Origin: Micromonospora arborensis
GTDB lineage: Bacteria; Actinomycetota; Actinomycetes; Mycobacteriales; Micromonosporaceae
Direction: 5' to 3'
Assembly (NCBI RefSeq): GCF_003205615.1
Contig: NZ_PYBV01000062.1
Span: 29,038 to 93,037, forward strand
Length of the DNA: 64,000 nucleotides
Made by a program: the position numbers and the translations under genes. The number at the start of each line of letters is the position of its first letter. Positions within the stretch are counted from its first letter, which is position 1. Shown piece after piece: positions 17,163 through 26,590 of this stretch. The notes under the pieces were generated by a model. It was given only the letters and a program-made list of their open reading frames with translations, made no database searches and was not told where the DNA came from.

Positions 17163-20100
17163 ATGTTCATCAAGCTGCTCGGGTCGCTCGAAGTGGTCCA
17201 CGAACGGCGATCGCTGGATTTGGGAGGGCCACGGCAACGGATCGTTCTGGCGATGCTGGCGTTGAATGCCAATAGAGTGACGCCGGTCGACCAACTGGTG
17301 GACGCGGTGTGGGACACGGCGCCACCGTCGACGGCCCGCGGCCAGATCCAGACCTGCATCTCGGGCCTGCGCAAACTGCTGACGACAGGCGGCCCGGGCG
17401 GTGTCATCAGCACCCATCCGCACGGATACCAACTGCAGCTCACGGCGCAGGAACTGGACACCGAGCAGTTCGCCGACCTCGTCACCGAGGCACGGCGGCA
17501 CGCCGCCGACGCACGTCTGGACGCCGCTGCGACGACCCTGCGGGAGGCCCTGTCCCTGTGGCGCGGGGTCGCCCTGGCCGACGTCGACAGCGACCTGGTG
17601 CGCCTCGGAGCCGCCCGGCTCGAGGACCGCTACCTCTCCACCCTGGAGGAACGGCTGCGCCTCGACCTGGCGCTCGGCCGGCACGGCGAGGTCATCGACG
17701 AACTCGGTGAACTGATCCACCGCCATCAGCTCCGCGAGCGCCTGTACGAATACCTGATGCTCGCGCTGTACCGGGCCGGCCGCCCAGCCGAGTCGCTTGA
17801 GGTGTCCCGGCGCTGCCGGGCGGTGCTCGCCGAGGAGTTGGGCATCGAGCCCGGCGGTCAGTTGCAGGATCTGGAACGCGCGATCCTCAACCGCCAGCCC
17901 CACCTGGACCAGTGGGCCCCGCCGCCGACCAAACCGCCGGGCCCCTTCTCGGGGGCGGGCTCGGTGGCCCCGCCGCCGACGCCCGCGGCGTCGGTCCCGG
18001 CGGCACCGATCTCGCCCGCGCCGGTCTCGGCCATGCCGCTCTCCGTGGCCCCGGTGTCCGCCGCGGCGGCCGGTCCGCCGCCGATGCCGGCCGAGGCCGA
18101 TCAGCCCCGGGTGCCCAGCGAGCTGCCCTTCACCATCGCCGACTTCACCGGCCGCGAGGATCTGATCGACCAGATCAAGAGAGTCCTCGTCGCGCTGCCG
18201 GGCGACACCGCGTCGCCCTACTCGATGCCGATCGTGGCCATCTCCGGGGCCGGCGGCGTCGGTAAGTCGAGCCTGGCCCTGCGGGTCGCGCACGAACTGC
18301 TCGACGTGTTCCCGGGCGGGCACCTCTACGGCGACCTGCAGGGTGCCGCCGGCGGCGACACCGGCGCGGTTCTCGCCCGGTTCCTGCGCGCGCTCGGCAT
18401 CCGGGGCTCGGCCATCCCGGAGGATTTGGAGGAACGCGTCCAGCTGTACCGCAGCACGGTGGCCCGCAGCAGGGTCCTGGTGGTGCTCGACGACGTCACC
18501 TCCGAGGAACAGGCGCTGCCGCTGCTGCCCGGCAGCGGCGACTGCGCGGTCATCGTGACCAGCCGGGCCCGGCTGTCCGGCCTGCCCGGCGCGGCCTGCG
18601 TGGACGTCGAGCCGTTCGAGGTCTCGCACGCCAGAGAGCTGCTCTGCAAGATCGTCGGTGCCGAGCGGGTACGCGCCGAGGACCGCGCCGCCACCGACCT
18701 GCTGCGCTTCTGCGGCGGGCTGCCGCTGGCCCTGCGCATCGCGGGCGCCCGGCTGGCCGCGCGGCCACACTGGAACATCGCGATGCTCGTCCGCCGGCTC
18801 GGCAACGAGGCCCGCCGGCTGGACGAGTTCTCGCACCGCGGGCTCGAACTGCGGGCCAGCATCAGTCTGACCTACCGCGGCCTGGGCTCCCGGGTGCAGC
18901 GGGCGTTCCGGCTGTTCGGCATGCTCGACGGGCACGACTTCCCGCCCTGGGTGGCCGCCGCGCTGATGGACACCGACCTGAGCGACGCCGGCGACCTGCT
19001 GGAGAGCCTGGTCGACGCCCGGATGCTCGACGTGGTCGAGTACCCGGGTCAGCGCACCCGCTACCGCTACCACGACCTGATCCGGGTGTACGCGCAGGAG
19101 CGGCTCGCCGAGTCGGACAACGAGGCCGGCCGCGCCGACGCGCTGCGCCGGGTGCTCGGCGGCTGGCTGTGGTTGGCCGACGAGGCGCACCGGCGGGAGT
19201 ACGGCGGCGACTACACCGTGCTGCACGGCGACGCTCCCCGGTGGCGGCCCCGCACCGAGCCCGGCCGGCACGCGTACCCGGCGGACTGGTGGGAGTCGGA
19301 GAGCGACTGGTGGGAGACCGAGCGCACGGCCCTCATCGCCGCCATCCGCCAGGCCGCCGCCGCGGGACTCGACGAGCACTGCTGGGACCTGGCGCTCACG
19401 TCGGTGACCCTGTTCGAGAGCAAGGGCTATTTCGAGCTGTGGCGGGAGACGGCCGAACTCGGCCTGGACGCCACGACCCGGGCCGGCAACGAGACCGGCC
19501 GGGCGGCGATGCTCTACTCGATGGGCACACTGCACATGTTCCAGAAGCAACTGCCCGACGCCGAACGCTGCTTCGACGGCGCGATGCGGGTCTTCGAGGC
19601 GTCCGCCAACACGCACGGCCGAGGCCTGGTGCTGCGCAACCTGGCCCTGGTGCACGGGCTGCGCGGCGAGACCGCCGAGATGGTCGAGCACTACCGCGAG
19701 GCGCTGACCGCGATGCGGGCCGTCCACGACCGGATGGGTGAGGCCCAGATCCTGCGCAGCCTGGCCAAGTGGGCCATCGACGAGGGCGACCCGGAGCAGG
19801 GTTCCCGGCTGCTCGGCGAGGCGCTGGCGATCTGCCGGGAGGTGCGCTGCCTGCGCGGCGAGGCCCAGGTCACGCACCAGTACGCGCACCTGTACCAGGC
19901 GACCGGCCGGCTCGACCTGAGCGCGCAGGCCATGCGGCGGGTGCTGAGCATCGTGCGCGAGACCGGCGACCGGATCGGCGAGACGTACGCGTTGTTCGGC
20001 CTCGGCGCGGTGCGGGTGGCCGAGGGCGACGCGGAGGAGGGCGAGCGGACCCTGCTGCGGGCCCTGGCCCTGGCCCGGCAGGTCGACGAGCGGCTGGTCG

Positions 20101-20426
20101 AGGGCGAGGCGTTGTACGCCCTGGGCGAACTCTGCCTGACCGACGGCCGGGTCGAGGAGGCCGCCGAGCATCTCTCGGCCGCGTCCGTGCTGTTCGAGGA
20201 GCTGGGTTCGGTGCTGTGGCACGCACGCACGCTGGCCGGCATGTCCACCGTGCACCGGGCCAAGAGCGAGCTGGAGAAGGCCGCGTACGACCTGGACCGG
20301 GCCGAGCGGCTACTGGCGGGCCTCGGCTCGCGGGAGGCCGGACGCTGGCTGGAACAGGTGCGGGCCAGCCGGGAGGCGCTGCCCGCCGCACCGGGTGTGC
20401 CGACCGGCATGGGCGTGACCCCCTGA
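17163..20426 (+). CDS. SARP-type regulator with NB-ARC and TPR domains (AfsR-like)
   Basis: 1087 residues from ATG 17163, chosen for its ribosome site and for the family start MFIKLLGSLEV. Order: OmpR-type winged helix (about 1-95, GPRQRIVLAMLALNANRVTP), bacterial transcriptional activation domain (about 96-245), Pro/Ala-rich linker (about 260-325), and an NB-ARC ATPase. The Walker A is ISGAGGVGKSSLALR, with its Lys at residue 368, and the Walker B is RVLVVLDDV. A C-terminal TPR array spans about 765-1070. Such large SARPs bind direct repeats upstream of biosynthetic genes and activate them, with ATPase and TPR parts as signal input. It lies at the left edge of the cluster facing right, so it is a likely pathway activator. 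Confidence 0.92.
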   Translation: MFIKLLGSLEVVHERRSLDLGGPRQRIVLAMLALNANRVTPVDQLVDAVWDTAPPSTARGQIQTCISGLRKLLTTGGPGGVISTHPHGYQLQLTAQELDTEQFADLVTEARRHAADARLDAAATTLREALSLWRGVALADVDSDLVRLGAARLEDRYLSTLEERLRLDLALGRHGEVIDELGELIHRHQLRERLYEYLMLALYRAGRPAESLEVSRRCRAVLAEELGIEPGGQLQDLERAILNRQPHLDQWAPPPTKPPGPFSGAGSVAPPPTPAASVPAAPISPAPVSAMPLSVAPVSAAAAGPPPMPAEADQPRVPSELPFTIADFTGREDLIDQIKRVLVALPGDTASPYSMPIVAISGAGGVGKSSLALRVAHELLDVFPGGHLYGDLQGAAGGDTGAVLARFLRALGIRGSAIPEDLEERVQLYRSTVARSRVLVVLDDVTSEEQALPLLPGSGDCAVIVTSRARLSGLPGAACVDVEPFEVSHARELLCKIVGAERVRAEDRAATDLLRFCGGLPLALRIAGARLAARPHWNIAMLVRRLGNEARRLDEFSHRGLELRASISLTYRGLGSRVQRAFRLFGMLDGHDFPPWVAAALMDTDLSDAGDLLESLVDARMLDVVEYPGQRTRYRYHDLIRVYAQERLAESDNEAGRADALRRVLGGWLWLADEAHRREYGGDYTVLHGDAPRWRPRTEPGRHAYPADWWESESDWWETERTALIAAIRQAAAAGLDEHCWDLALTSVTLFESKGYFELWRETAELGLDATTRAGNETGRAAMLYSMGTLHMFQKQLPDAERCFDGAMRVFEASANTHGRGLVLRNLALVHGLRGETAEMVEHYREALTAMRAVHDRMGEAQILRSLAKWAIDEGDPEQGSRLLGEALAICREVRCLRGEAQVTHQYAHLYQATGRLDLSAQAMRRVLSIVRETGDRIGETYALFGLGAVRVAEGDAEEGERTLLRALALARQVDERLVEGEALYALGELCLTDGRVEEAAEHLSAASVLFEELGSVLWHARTLAGMSTVHRAKSELEKAAYDLDRAERLLAGLGSREAGRWLEQVRASREALPAAPGVPTGMGVTP

Positions 20427-20439
20427 GAGGGTCACGCCC
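20411..20439. terminator. Bidirectional hairpin between convergent genes
   Basis: A perfect 11-bp stem gggcgtgaccc / gggtcacgccc with a 7-base loop that contains the SARP stop codon. It sits between the SARP gene and the leftward ScyD-like gene. No T tract. Confidence 0.7.
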
Positions 20440-20457
20440 ACGCGGTGTCGGCTCGGG

Positions 20458-21570
20458 TCAGGGCAGGCGGACCTTGACGATCTCGCCGATCCCCGGCGCG
20501 AGCGCCTGGTTGGAGAGGAACAGGTCGCGGCCGGAGACCGCGATGCCGGTCGGCGCGATCAGGCCGGCGGGCGAGAACTCGGTCCTGCTCCCGTCCCGCT
20601 CGAACCGGGTGATCTTGCCGGGGCCGGGCGGGAAGATCTCGCCGGCCGCCGACAGGGAGACTGCGAGCAGACGTCCCTTGTGGTCGAAGGCGAGGTCGGT
20701 CAGCAGGGTGAGGCCGTCGGCGTACACCGTGGGAGCCTGACCGGGCACGACCCGGTAGACCCGCGCGGTGCCCGGCACCACACTCAGCTCGGCGACGTAC
20801 AGCGCACCGTCCGGACCCACCTCGACCGCGGTCGGCGCGCTGTGCAGCTGCCAGCCGTCGCCCATGTCCTTGGTCGGGAAGACCGCAAGCGTGTGCACCT
20901 TGCCGAGCGGGTCGACCCAGAGCAGCGTGTTGGCGCCGGCGTCGGCCACCGCGTAACCGCCGCGGTACGGGGTCATGCCGTACGGGTTGGACTCGATCTC
21001 GTTGCCGGGCGGCGCGCCGATTCCGCCGTCCGGGTTGGTGCGCGCCTCGTGCACGCCGAAGTCGGCACCGAGCCGCGGGGCCTGGTCGAGCCGGTCGTAG
21101 TGCAGCAGGCGGCCCATCTCGGGCCCGTTCGCGCCGAACGGGTTCAGGCCGGTCCGCTGGTCGATGCCCGAGGTGGACATCAGCACCTGAAGCTTGCCGC
21201 CGACCAGCGACAGGTCCGCCGGTCCGGTGGCATACGAGCCGTCGGTCGGTGCGCCGAGCGACGGCAGACCCTCGACGACTCGGCGGACCTCGCCGTCGCG
21301 GACTGTGGTGATCGCCCCGCTGCGGCCCAGGCACTGCTCACCCTCGGGTGTGACGATGCACTGCAGGCCGCCACCGACACCGGCCTCGGCGACCCAGATC
21401 GTGCCTCGGTCGACCGTCAGGTGACGAGGATTGTTCAGCCCGGAGGCCACGACTTCGAGCGTGGCCTGCCGGGTGTGTCCGGAGCCCCCCGCGGTCGCCG
21501 CGCTGGCGGTCGGCGCCACCATGACGGCGGCGCCGGCCAGCACCAGAAGCGACCGTCTCCCTATGTTCAT
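20458..21570 (-). CDS. ScyD/ScyE-like secreted beta-propeller protein
   Basis: A 370-residue protein with an export signal (MNIGRRSLLVLAGAAVMVAP, then TASA, cleavage near residue 24). The mature part is a propeller-like repeat of short strands: SGLNNPRHLTVDRGTIWVAE, GADFGVHE, GNEIESNPYGMTPYRGGYAV, LHSAPTAVEVGPDGALYVAE and LIAPTGIAVSGRDLFLSN. This matches the ScyD/ScyE family, named after cyanobacterial scytonemin genes, whose actinomycete members have no settled role. It is translated right after a 59-residue secreted peptide gene (24-base gap), so the two probably act together outside the cell. It sits between two cluster regulators. Confidence 0.8.
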   Translation of the reverse strand: MNIGRRSLLVLAGAAVMVAPTASAATAGGSGHTRQATLEVVASGLNNPRHLTVDRGTIWVAEAGVGGGLQCIVTPEGEQCLGRSGAITTVRDGEVRRVVEGLPSLGAPTDGSYATGPADLSLVGGKLQVLMSTSGIDQRTGLNPFGANGPEMGRLLHYDRLDQAPRLGADFGVHEARTNPDGGIGAPPGNEIESNPYGMTPYRGGYAVADAGANTLLWVDPLGKVHTLAVFPTKDMGDGWQLHSAPTAVEVGPDGALYVAELSVVPGTARVYRVVPGQAPTVYADGLTLLTDLAFDHKGRLLAVSLSAAGEIFPPGPGKITRFERDGSRTEFSPAGLIAPTGIAVSGRDLFLSNQALAPGIGEIVKVRLP

Positions 21571-21594
21571 CTGCTGTCCTCTCTCGGGTGTGTA

Positions 21595-21774
21595 TTACCA
21601 GTGCATGTCCAGGTCGTGGTCGGGGCGCCGGTCGTCCCTGGCCTCGGCGGCGACGGTGGTCGACACCGCAGTGGTGGCCGAGCCGGTGAACGCCGCCTCC
21701 GCGGCGGCGAACGACAGTGCGAACAGGCCGAGCAACTTGACGGTGGAGGCGGTCTTTGCCAGCTGGATCCGCAT
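21595..21774 (-). CDS. Small secreted peptide, 59 aa
   Basis: The start ATG at 21774 follows a strong ribosome site (gaggaacacggc). MRIQLAKTASTVKLLGLFAL, then SFAAAEAAFTGSA, is a textbook signal peptide, leaving a short mature tail rich in Thr/Ala and then acidic/His (ARDDRRPDHDLDMHW). It ends with TAA and is followed after 24 bases by the ScyD-like gene, clearly as an operon. No cysteines and no RiPP leader motif. No known family; possibly a secreted partner of the propeller protein or a short extracellular signal. Confidence 0.7.
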   Translation of the reverse strand: MRIQLAKTASTVKLLGLFALSFAAAEAAFTGSATTAVSTTVAAEARDDRRPDHDLDMHW

Positions 21775-21936
21775 GCCGTGTTCCTCATCTCTGCGCTGAG
21801 CGCTCCGTACCGCTGCGTTAGGACGACCAGAGCGTCACGCACCGCGTTCTCGACCGGCTTTCCATCGGTCGAGAGCGAACAAAGAGCGGGTGAAAAGACA
21901 GCCCCGGGACCCTCTTCGCGGACGACCAGGAGGGGG

Positions 21937-24603
21937 ATGCCCGTGCTCGTCGAACGAGATCACGAACTGAACACACTCATGGAGATGCTGGACGAGGCCG
22001 CCGGGGGGACGGGTCGGGTCGCGCTGATCAGCGGCGGTCTGGCCACCGGCAAGACGGAACTGGTGCAGGCGTTCGCCGAGCGGATCACCGACCGCGACGT
22101 ACTGCTGATGACCGGTGGGGGAGCGCCGGCCGAGCGGGACCTGCCGATGGGCGTGCTGTGGCAGCTGCTGCGCAGCTCCGAGGACCCCGACCTGCTGGCG
22201 CGGGCGGTAGCGCTGATGCCGGCCGATCCGACCGGCCCGGGGGTGCCGCCCGCGGTACACGGGCTCACCGCGTCACTGCTGGAGGCAGCCGCGGACCGGA
22301 CGGTGGTGCTCGTCGTGGACGACCTGCACCACGTCGACGTACCGACTCTTCAGGTGCTGCTCCGCCTGCGCCGGCAGATGCGGCACGCGGCGGTGCTGAT
22401 GGTGCTGACCGAGGAGGATCGGCGCGGTGCGGCCAGGACCCTGTTGCAGGCGGAGGTCGGCCGCCAGCCGCACCGCCGGCTCTCGGTGGGCACGCTCACC
22501 GCGGCGGCGACGGCCCACCTGGTGGAGCGCTGCCTCGGCACGTACGCCGCAGCGCTGGGCCCCGCCGTGCACCGGATGACCGGCGGCAACCCGCTGCTGG
22601 TGCACGCCCTGGTGGCCGACCAGCGGCGGGCCGGACGGACGGCCGGCGCCGAACCGGTGCCGGGAGCCGCGTTCCGTCAGGAGGTGGGCGACGTCCTGCA
22701 CCGGGCCGGGCCGGAGGTCGCCGCTACGGCCGCCGCGGCGGCGGTGCTGGGCATGCACGCCGCCCCGGAACCGATCGGCGAGCTGCTGGACCGCAACACC
22801 AGGGCGGTGACCCTGGCGCTGGACGTGCTGCGCGACGCGGGCCTGCTGAACGCCAATCGGCTGCTGCACCCGCACCTGGAGGCCACGGTGCTGGAGGGCC
22901 TGCCGCAGGACGACCTGGTGCGGATGCACGAGTGCGCCGCCGGCCTGCTCTACCGCGACGGCGCGGACGTGCTCGCGGTGGCCCGGCACCTGATCGCCGC
23001 CGACGTGGCGCCGGTGCCGTGGGGCGGTGAGGTGCTGCGCCGGGCCGCCGACCTGGCCGGCCCGGACGACCACCGGCTGTCCGTGCGCTGCCTGGAACTC
23101 GTGTTGCGTTCCGGCCCGGACGACGAGGTCGCGGTGCGCGCCGCCCTGATGCGGCTCGCCTGGCGGGCCAACCCGTCGGCGGGCACCCCGCACCTGCCCG
23201 CCCTGCGCACCGCGCTGGCGGCCGGGCGGCTGGGCTGGCGCGACGTGGTGCCGGTGGTGCGCCACCTGCTCTGGCAGGGTGACCTGGCCGCGGCCGCGGA
23301 CGTGCTGCGCGCGGCCCGGACCGCGTCCGGCCCGGCCGACCCGCACGTCCTGGCCGAGCTGCGCTTCTCGATGGAATGGCCGTACGGCCCGGCGCACGAC
23401 CGGCTCCCCGCCGACGTGCGGTCCTGGCTGACCGCCCCGGACGCGTCCGGCAGTCCGCTGGCCAGGTTCGCCAGCCTGGCCCGCGGCGGCGGCTCGGCCG
23501 TGGTGGACAGCGCCGAGCACATCCTGCAGAGCTGCCTGGGCGACGTGCTGCCCGAGGTGGGCACGATGGCGCTGCTCAGCCTGGAGTGGTCGGACCGGCC
23601 GGAGCGTGCCCAGTTCTGGAGTGTGGTGCTGGCCGAGGAGGCCGCGCGCCGGGGCGCGGTGACCTGGAGCGCGCTGCTCGGCTGCGTCCGCGCCGAGCTG
23701 GCCTGGCGGCGCGGCGACCTCGCCGGGGCGGAGGGGGCCGCGAGCGCCGCCCTGGATCTGCTGCCGTCGCAGAGCTGGGGGGTGCTGGCCGGCTGGCCGC
23801 TGGCCACCATGGTGCTGGCGCGCACCGCGATGGGCCGCTTCACCGAGGCCGCCGAAACGTTGCAGCGTCCGGTTCCGGAGGCGACCGCGACGACCGTGTT
23901 CGGTGCCCGGCTGCGGCACGCGGCCGGCTGTCTCAACCTGGCCACCGGCCGTCCGCTGGCCGCGGTCGACGAGCTGGAACGGTGCGGTGCGCTGCTCAAG
24001 CAGCTCGACCTGGACCTGCCCGCCATGGTGCCGTGGCGCAGCGACCTGGGCCGGGCCTACCTGGCGGCCGGTTCCCGGCTGCGGGCCCGCGAGCTGGCCG
24101 CCGACCAGGCCGACCGGGCCGAGACCCGGACCCGCGCGCTGTCGCTGCGGGTGATGGCCGCAGCCGGTGACGTTCGCAACCGGGCGGCGCTGCTGAGTGA
24201 GGCGGTCGCGCTGCTGGAACAGTGCGGGGACCGGTTGGAACAGGCCTACGCGCTGGCCGACCTGAGCCAGGTGCGCCGCGAGATCGGTGACCTCGGCGAG
24301 GCGCGGCTGCTTCAGCGGCGGTCCCGCCAGGAACTCAAGGCCTGCCAGGCCGCCTCCCCGCCGCGCGGCGGGGAGGCGGTCGTGCCGGACCCGGTGCCGG
24401 CGGTCGAGACGGTGGTGGACGCCACCACGCTCAGCGAGGCGGAGCGCAACGTGGCCGGGCTCGCCGCCCTCGGGTACACCAACCGGCAGATCGGCCGCAC
24501 GTTGTTCATCACGGTCAGCACGGTCGAACAGCACCTCACCCGGGTGTACCGCAAGCTGCGGGTCACCCGCCGTACCGACCTGCCGGCGAAGCTGCCGGCC
24601 TAA
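21937..24603 (+). CDS. LuxR-family LAL regulator (large ATP-binding)
   Basis: 888 residues from ATG 21937, preceded by the ribosome site aggaggggg. The N-terminal AAA-type ATPase has Walker A ALISGGLATGKTELVQAF (Lys 39) and Walker B TVVLVVDDLHHVD (about 126). A long helical TPR-like middle follows, and a LuxR helix-turn-helix lies at about 825-880 (LSEAERNVAGLAALGYTNRQ, then STVEQHLTRVYRKLRV). LAL proteins are common pathway-specific activators of macrolide and polyene clusters. The gene faces right, just before a terminator and the leftward sugar operon, so it probably controls the cluster in trans. Confidence 0.92.
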   Translation: MPVLVERDHELNTLMEMLDEAAGGTGRVALISGGLATGKTELVQAFAERITDRDVLLMTGGGAPAERDLPMGVLWQLLRSSEDPDLLARAVALMPADPTGPGVPPAVHGLTASLLEAAADRTVVLVVDDLHHVDVPTLQVLLRLRRQMRHAAVLMVLTEEDRRGAARTLLQAEVGRQPHRRLSVGTLTAAATAHLVERCLGTYAAALGPAVHRMTGGNPLLVHALVADQRRAGRTAGAEPVPGAAFRQEVGDVLHRAGPEVAATAAAAAVLGMHAAPEPIGELLDRNTRAVTLALDVLRDAGLLNANRLLHPHLEATVLEGLPQDDLVRMHECAAGLLYRDGADVLAVARHLIAADVAPVPWGGEVLRRAADLAGPDDHRLSVRCLELVLRSGPDDEVAVRAALMRLAWRANPSAGTPHLPALRTALAAGRLGWRDVVPVVRHLLWQGDLAAAADVLRAARTASGPADPHVLAELRFSMEWPYGPAHDRLPADVRSWLTAPDASGSPLARFASLARGGGSAVVDSAEHILQSCLGDVLPEVGTMALLSLEWSDRPERAQFWSVVLAEEAARRGAVTWSALLGCVRAELAWRRGDLAGAEGAASAALDLLPSQSWGVLAGWPLATMVLARTAMGRFTEAAETLQRPVPEATATTVFGARLRHAAGCLNLATGRPLAAVDELERCGALLKQLDLDLPAMVPWRSDLGRAYLAAGSRLRARELAADQADRAETRTRALSLRVMAAAGDVRNRAALLSEAVALLEQCGDRLEQAYALADLSQVRREIGDLGEARLLQRRSRQELKACQAASPPRGGEAVVPDPVPAVETVVDATTLSEAERNVAGLAALGYTNRQIGRTLFITVSTVEQHLTRVYRKLRVTRRTDLPAKLPA

Positions 24604-24648
24604 CCGGCCGAGGTGCTCGCGTCGGCCTCGTGACCGTCGATCCGCGAA

Positions 24649-24682
24649 GCGGCCCCCGATCCCGGATGGGATCGGGGGCCGC
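24649..24682. terminator. Strong bidirectional terminator
   Basis: A perfect 15-bp stem (gcggcccccgatccc / gggatcgggggccgc) with a 4-base loop ggat, between the convergent LAL gene and rfbB. Confidence 0.85.
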
Positions 24683-24692
24683 TGTCGCGCGG

Positions 24693-25676
24693 TCAGGCCG
24701 GGACCGGGGCGGCCTTCAGCGGCTCCCACCAGGCCCGGTTCTCCCGGTACCAGCGGGCCGTCTCGGCCAGTCCCTGCTCGAACGGGATGCGCGGCGCGTA
24801 CCCCAGCTCGCCACGGGCCTTGGCGATGTCGACCGAGTAGCGGGCGTCGTGCCCCTTGCGGTCGGGCACCCGCCGCACCATCTCGGGGCCGCTGCCCATG
24901 ACGGTCAGCAGCCGGTCGGTCAGCTCCCGGTTGCTCAGCTCGGTGCCGCCCCCGATGTTGTAGATCTCGCCGGCCCGACCCCGCTCGGCCACCAGGGCGA
25001 TACCCCGGCAGTGGTCGTCCACGTGCAGCCAGTCGCGCACCTGGCTGCCCTCGCCGTACAACGGCACCGACAGACCGTCGAGCAGGTTGGTCAGGAACAG
25101 CGGGACGACCTTCTCCGGGAACTGGTACGGCCCGTAGTTGTTCGAGCACCGGGTCACACACACGTTCATGCCGTGGGTGCGGTGGTACGCGCGGGCCAGC
25201 AGATCCGACGACGCCTTCGACGCCGAGTACGGCGAGTTCGGCAGCAGCGGACGATCCTCGGTCCACGATCCGGAGTCGATCGAGCCGTACACCTCGTCGG
25301 TCGAGACGTGCACGAACCGGCCGACGCCGGCGGTCAGCGCCGACTGCAACAGCACCTGGGTGCCGAGCACGTTGGTGCGGACGAACTCGTCCCCGCCGGC
25401 GATCGATCGGTCCACATGGGACTCCGCGGCGAAGTGCACCACCAGGTCGGTGCCGGCCATCAGACCGTCGACGACCGGGCGGTCCGCGATGTCGCCGCGT
25501 ACGAAGTGGACTCGCGGATCCTCCAGCACCTCGCCCAGGTTGGCCAGGTTGCCGGCGTACGTGAGGTTGTCCAGCACCACCACGTCGCCGGCGAGGGCCG
25601 GGTAATCGCCGGCGATCAGCCGCCGCACGAAGTGCGATCCGATGAACCCGGCACCGCCGGTGATCAGGACGCGCAT
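24693..25676 (-). CDS. rfbB: dTDP-glucose 4,6-dehydratase
   Basis: 327 residues. Converts dTDP-D-glucose to dTDP-4-keto-6-deoxy-D-glucose, the branch point for all 6-deoxysugars here. Extended SDR with NAD motif GGAGFIGSHFVRRL at the N-terminus, the active-site HVSTDEVYGS (Thr-Asp-Glu) and PYSASKASSDLLARAY (Tyr-x-x-x-Lys). It starts at 25676 (MRVLITGG), inside the last codons of rfbA (13-base overlap), so the two are translationally coupled. Last gene of the leftward operon, ending at a strong terminator. Confidence 0.97.
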   Translation of the reverse strand: MRVLITGGAGFIGSHFVRRLIAGDYPALAGDVVVLDNLTYAGNLANLGEVLEDPRVHFVRGDIADRPVVDGLMAGTDLVVHFAAESHVDRSIAGGDEFVRTNVLGTQVLLQSALTAGVGRFVHVSTDEVYGSIDSGSWTEDRPLLPNSPYSASKASSDLLARAYHRTHGMNVCVTRCSNNYGPYQFPEKVVPLFLTNLLDGLSVPLYGEGSQVRDWLHVDDHCRGIALVAERGRAGEIYNIGGGTELSNRELTDRLLTVMGSGPEMVRRVPDRKGHDARYSVDIAKARGELGYAPRIPFEQGLAETARWYRENRAWWEPLKAAPVPA

Positions 25677-26560
25677 GCCAGCGCCTCCGTCCGGTGTTCG
25701 GCGGCGATCGTCATCAGGTACTGCCCGTACGCGGTTTTGCCCAGCCCCGCGCCGATGGCGTGACAGGCGTCGGCGTCGATCAGCCCACGGCGCAGGGCGA
25801 TCTCCTCCAGGCACGCGATCCGCAGGCCCTGCCGCTGCTCCACGGTCTGCACGTACTGCCCGGCCTGGAGCAGCGAGTCGTGGGTGCCGGTGTCCAGCCA
25901 GGCGAAACCGCGGCCCAGCGTGACCAGCTTGGCCCGGCCCCGATCCAGATAGACCCGGTTCACGTCGGTGATCTCCAGCTCGCCGCGCGGCGACGGCTGG
26001 ATGTTCTTGGCGATGTCGACGACCTCGTTGTCGTAGAAGTACAGCCCGGTGATCGCCATGTTGCTGCGCGGGTTCTCCGGTTTCTCCTCCAGCGAGACCA
26101 GCCGGCCGGCGCCGTCGGTCACGCCCACCCCGTAGCGGGAGGGGTCGTTGACCGGATAGCCGAACAGCACACAGCCGTCCACGTCCCGGGCGTTCTCCTG
26201 CAGCACCTCGGAGAACCGGGGGCCGTGGAAGACGTTGTCGCCGAGGATGAGCGCGGCCGGATCGTCACCGATGTGGTCGGCGCCGATCAGGAACGCGTCG
26301 GCCAGGCCGCGCGGGGTCTCCTGAACGCCGTAGGTGATGTTCAGGCCGAGCGTCGAGCCGTCGCCGAACAGGTGCTCGAACTGCGGCAGGTCCCGCGGGG
26401 TCGAGATGATCAGGATGTCGGTGATGCCGGCCAGCATCAGCACCGACAGCGGGTAGTAGATCATGGGCTTGTCGTAGACCGGCAGCAGCTGCTTGGACAT
26501 CGGCAGCGTCACCGGGTGCAGGCGGGTACCGGCCCCGCCGGAGAGGATGATGCCTTTCAC
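25664..26560 (-). CDS. rfbA: Glucose-1-phosphate thymidylyltransferase
   Basis: 298 residues, GTG start. Makes dTDP-D-glucose from glucose-1-phosphate and dTTP, the first committed step of deoxysugar supply. The nucleotide-binding loop ILSGGAGTRLHPVTLPMSKQ is complete, followed by YDKPMIYYPLS, ILGDNVFHGP, VSLEEKPENPRSN and GFAWLDTGTHDSLLQAG, all family hallmarks. Full length. It sits between rfbB (overlapping) and a glycosyltransferase gene 30 bases upstream. Confidence 0.97.
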   Translation of the reverse strand: MKGIILSGGAGTRLHPVTLPMSKQLLPVYDKPMIYYPLSVLMLAGITDILIISTPRDLPQFEHLFGDGSTLGLNITYGVQETPRGLADAFLIGADHIGDDPAALILGDNVFHGPRFSEVLQENARDVDGCVLFGYPVNDPSRYGVGVTDGAGRLVSLEEKPENPRSNMAITGLYFYDNEVVDIAKNIQPSPRGELEITDVNRVYLDRGRAKLVTLGRGFAWLDTGTHDSLLQAGQYVQTVEQRQGLRIACLEEIALRRGLIDADACHAIGAGLGKTAYGQYLMTIAAEHRTEALACAS

Positions 26561-26590
26561 TTGTCGCTCCCTCGTGGATGGACCGCGCCG

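Noticed and set aside
22273..25266. A 997-codon minus-strand frame across the LAL regulator and rfbB
   Set aside because: Antisense or out of frame to two clear genes; composition is typical of GC-rich noise.
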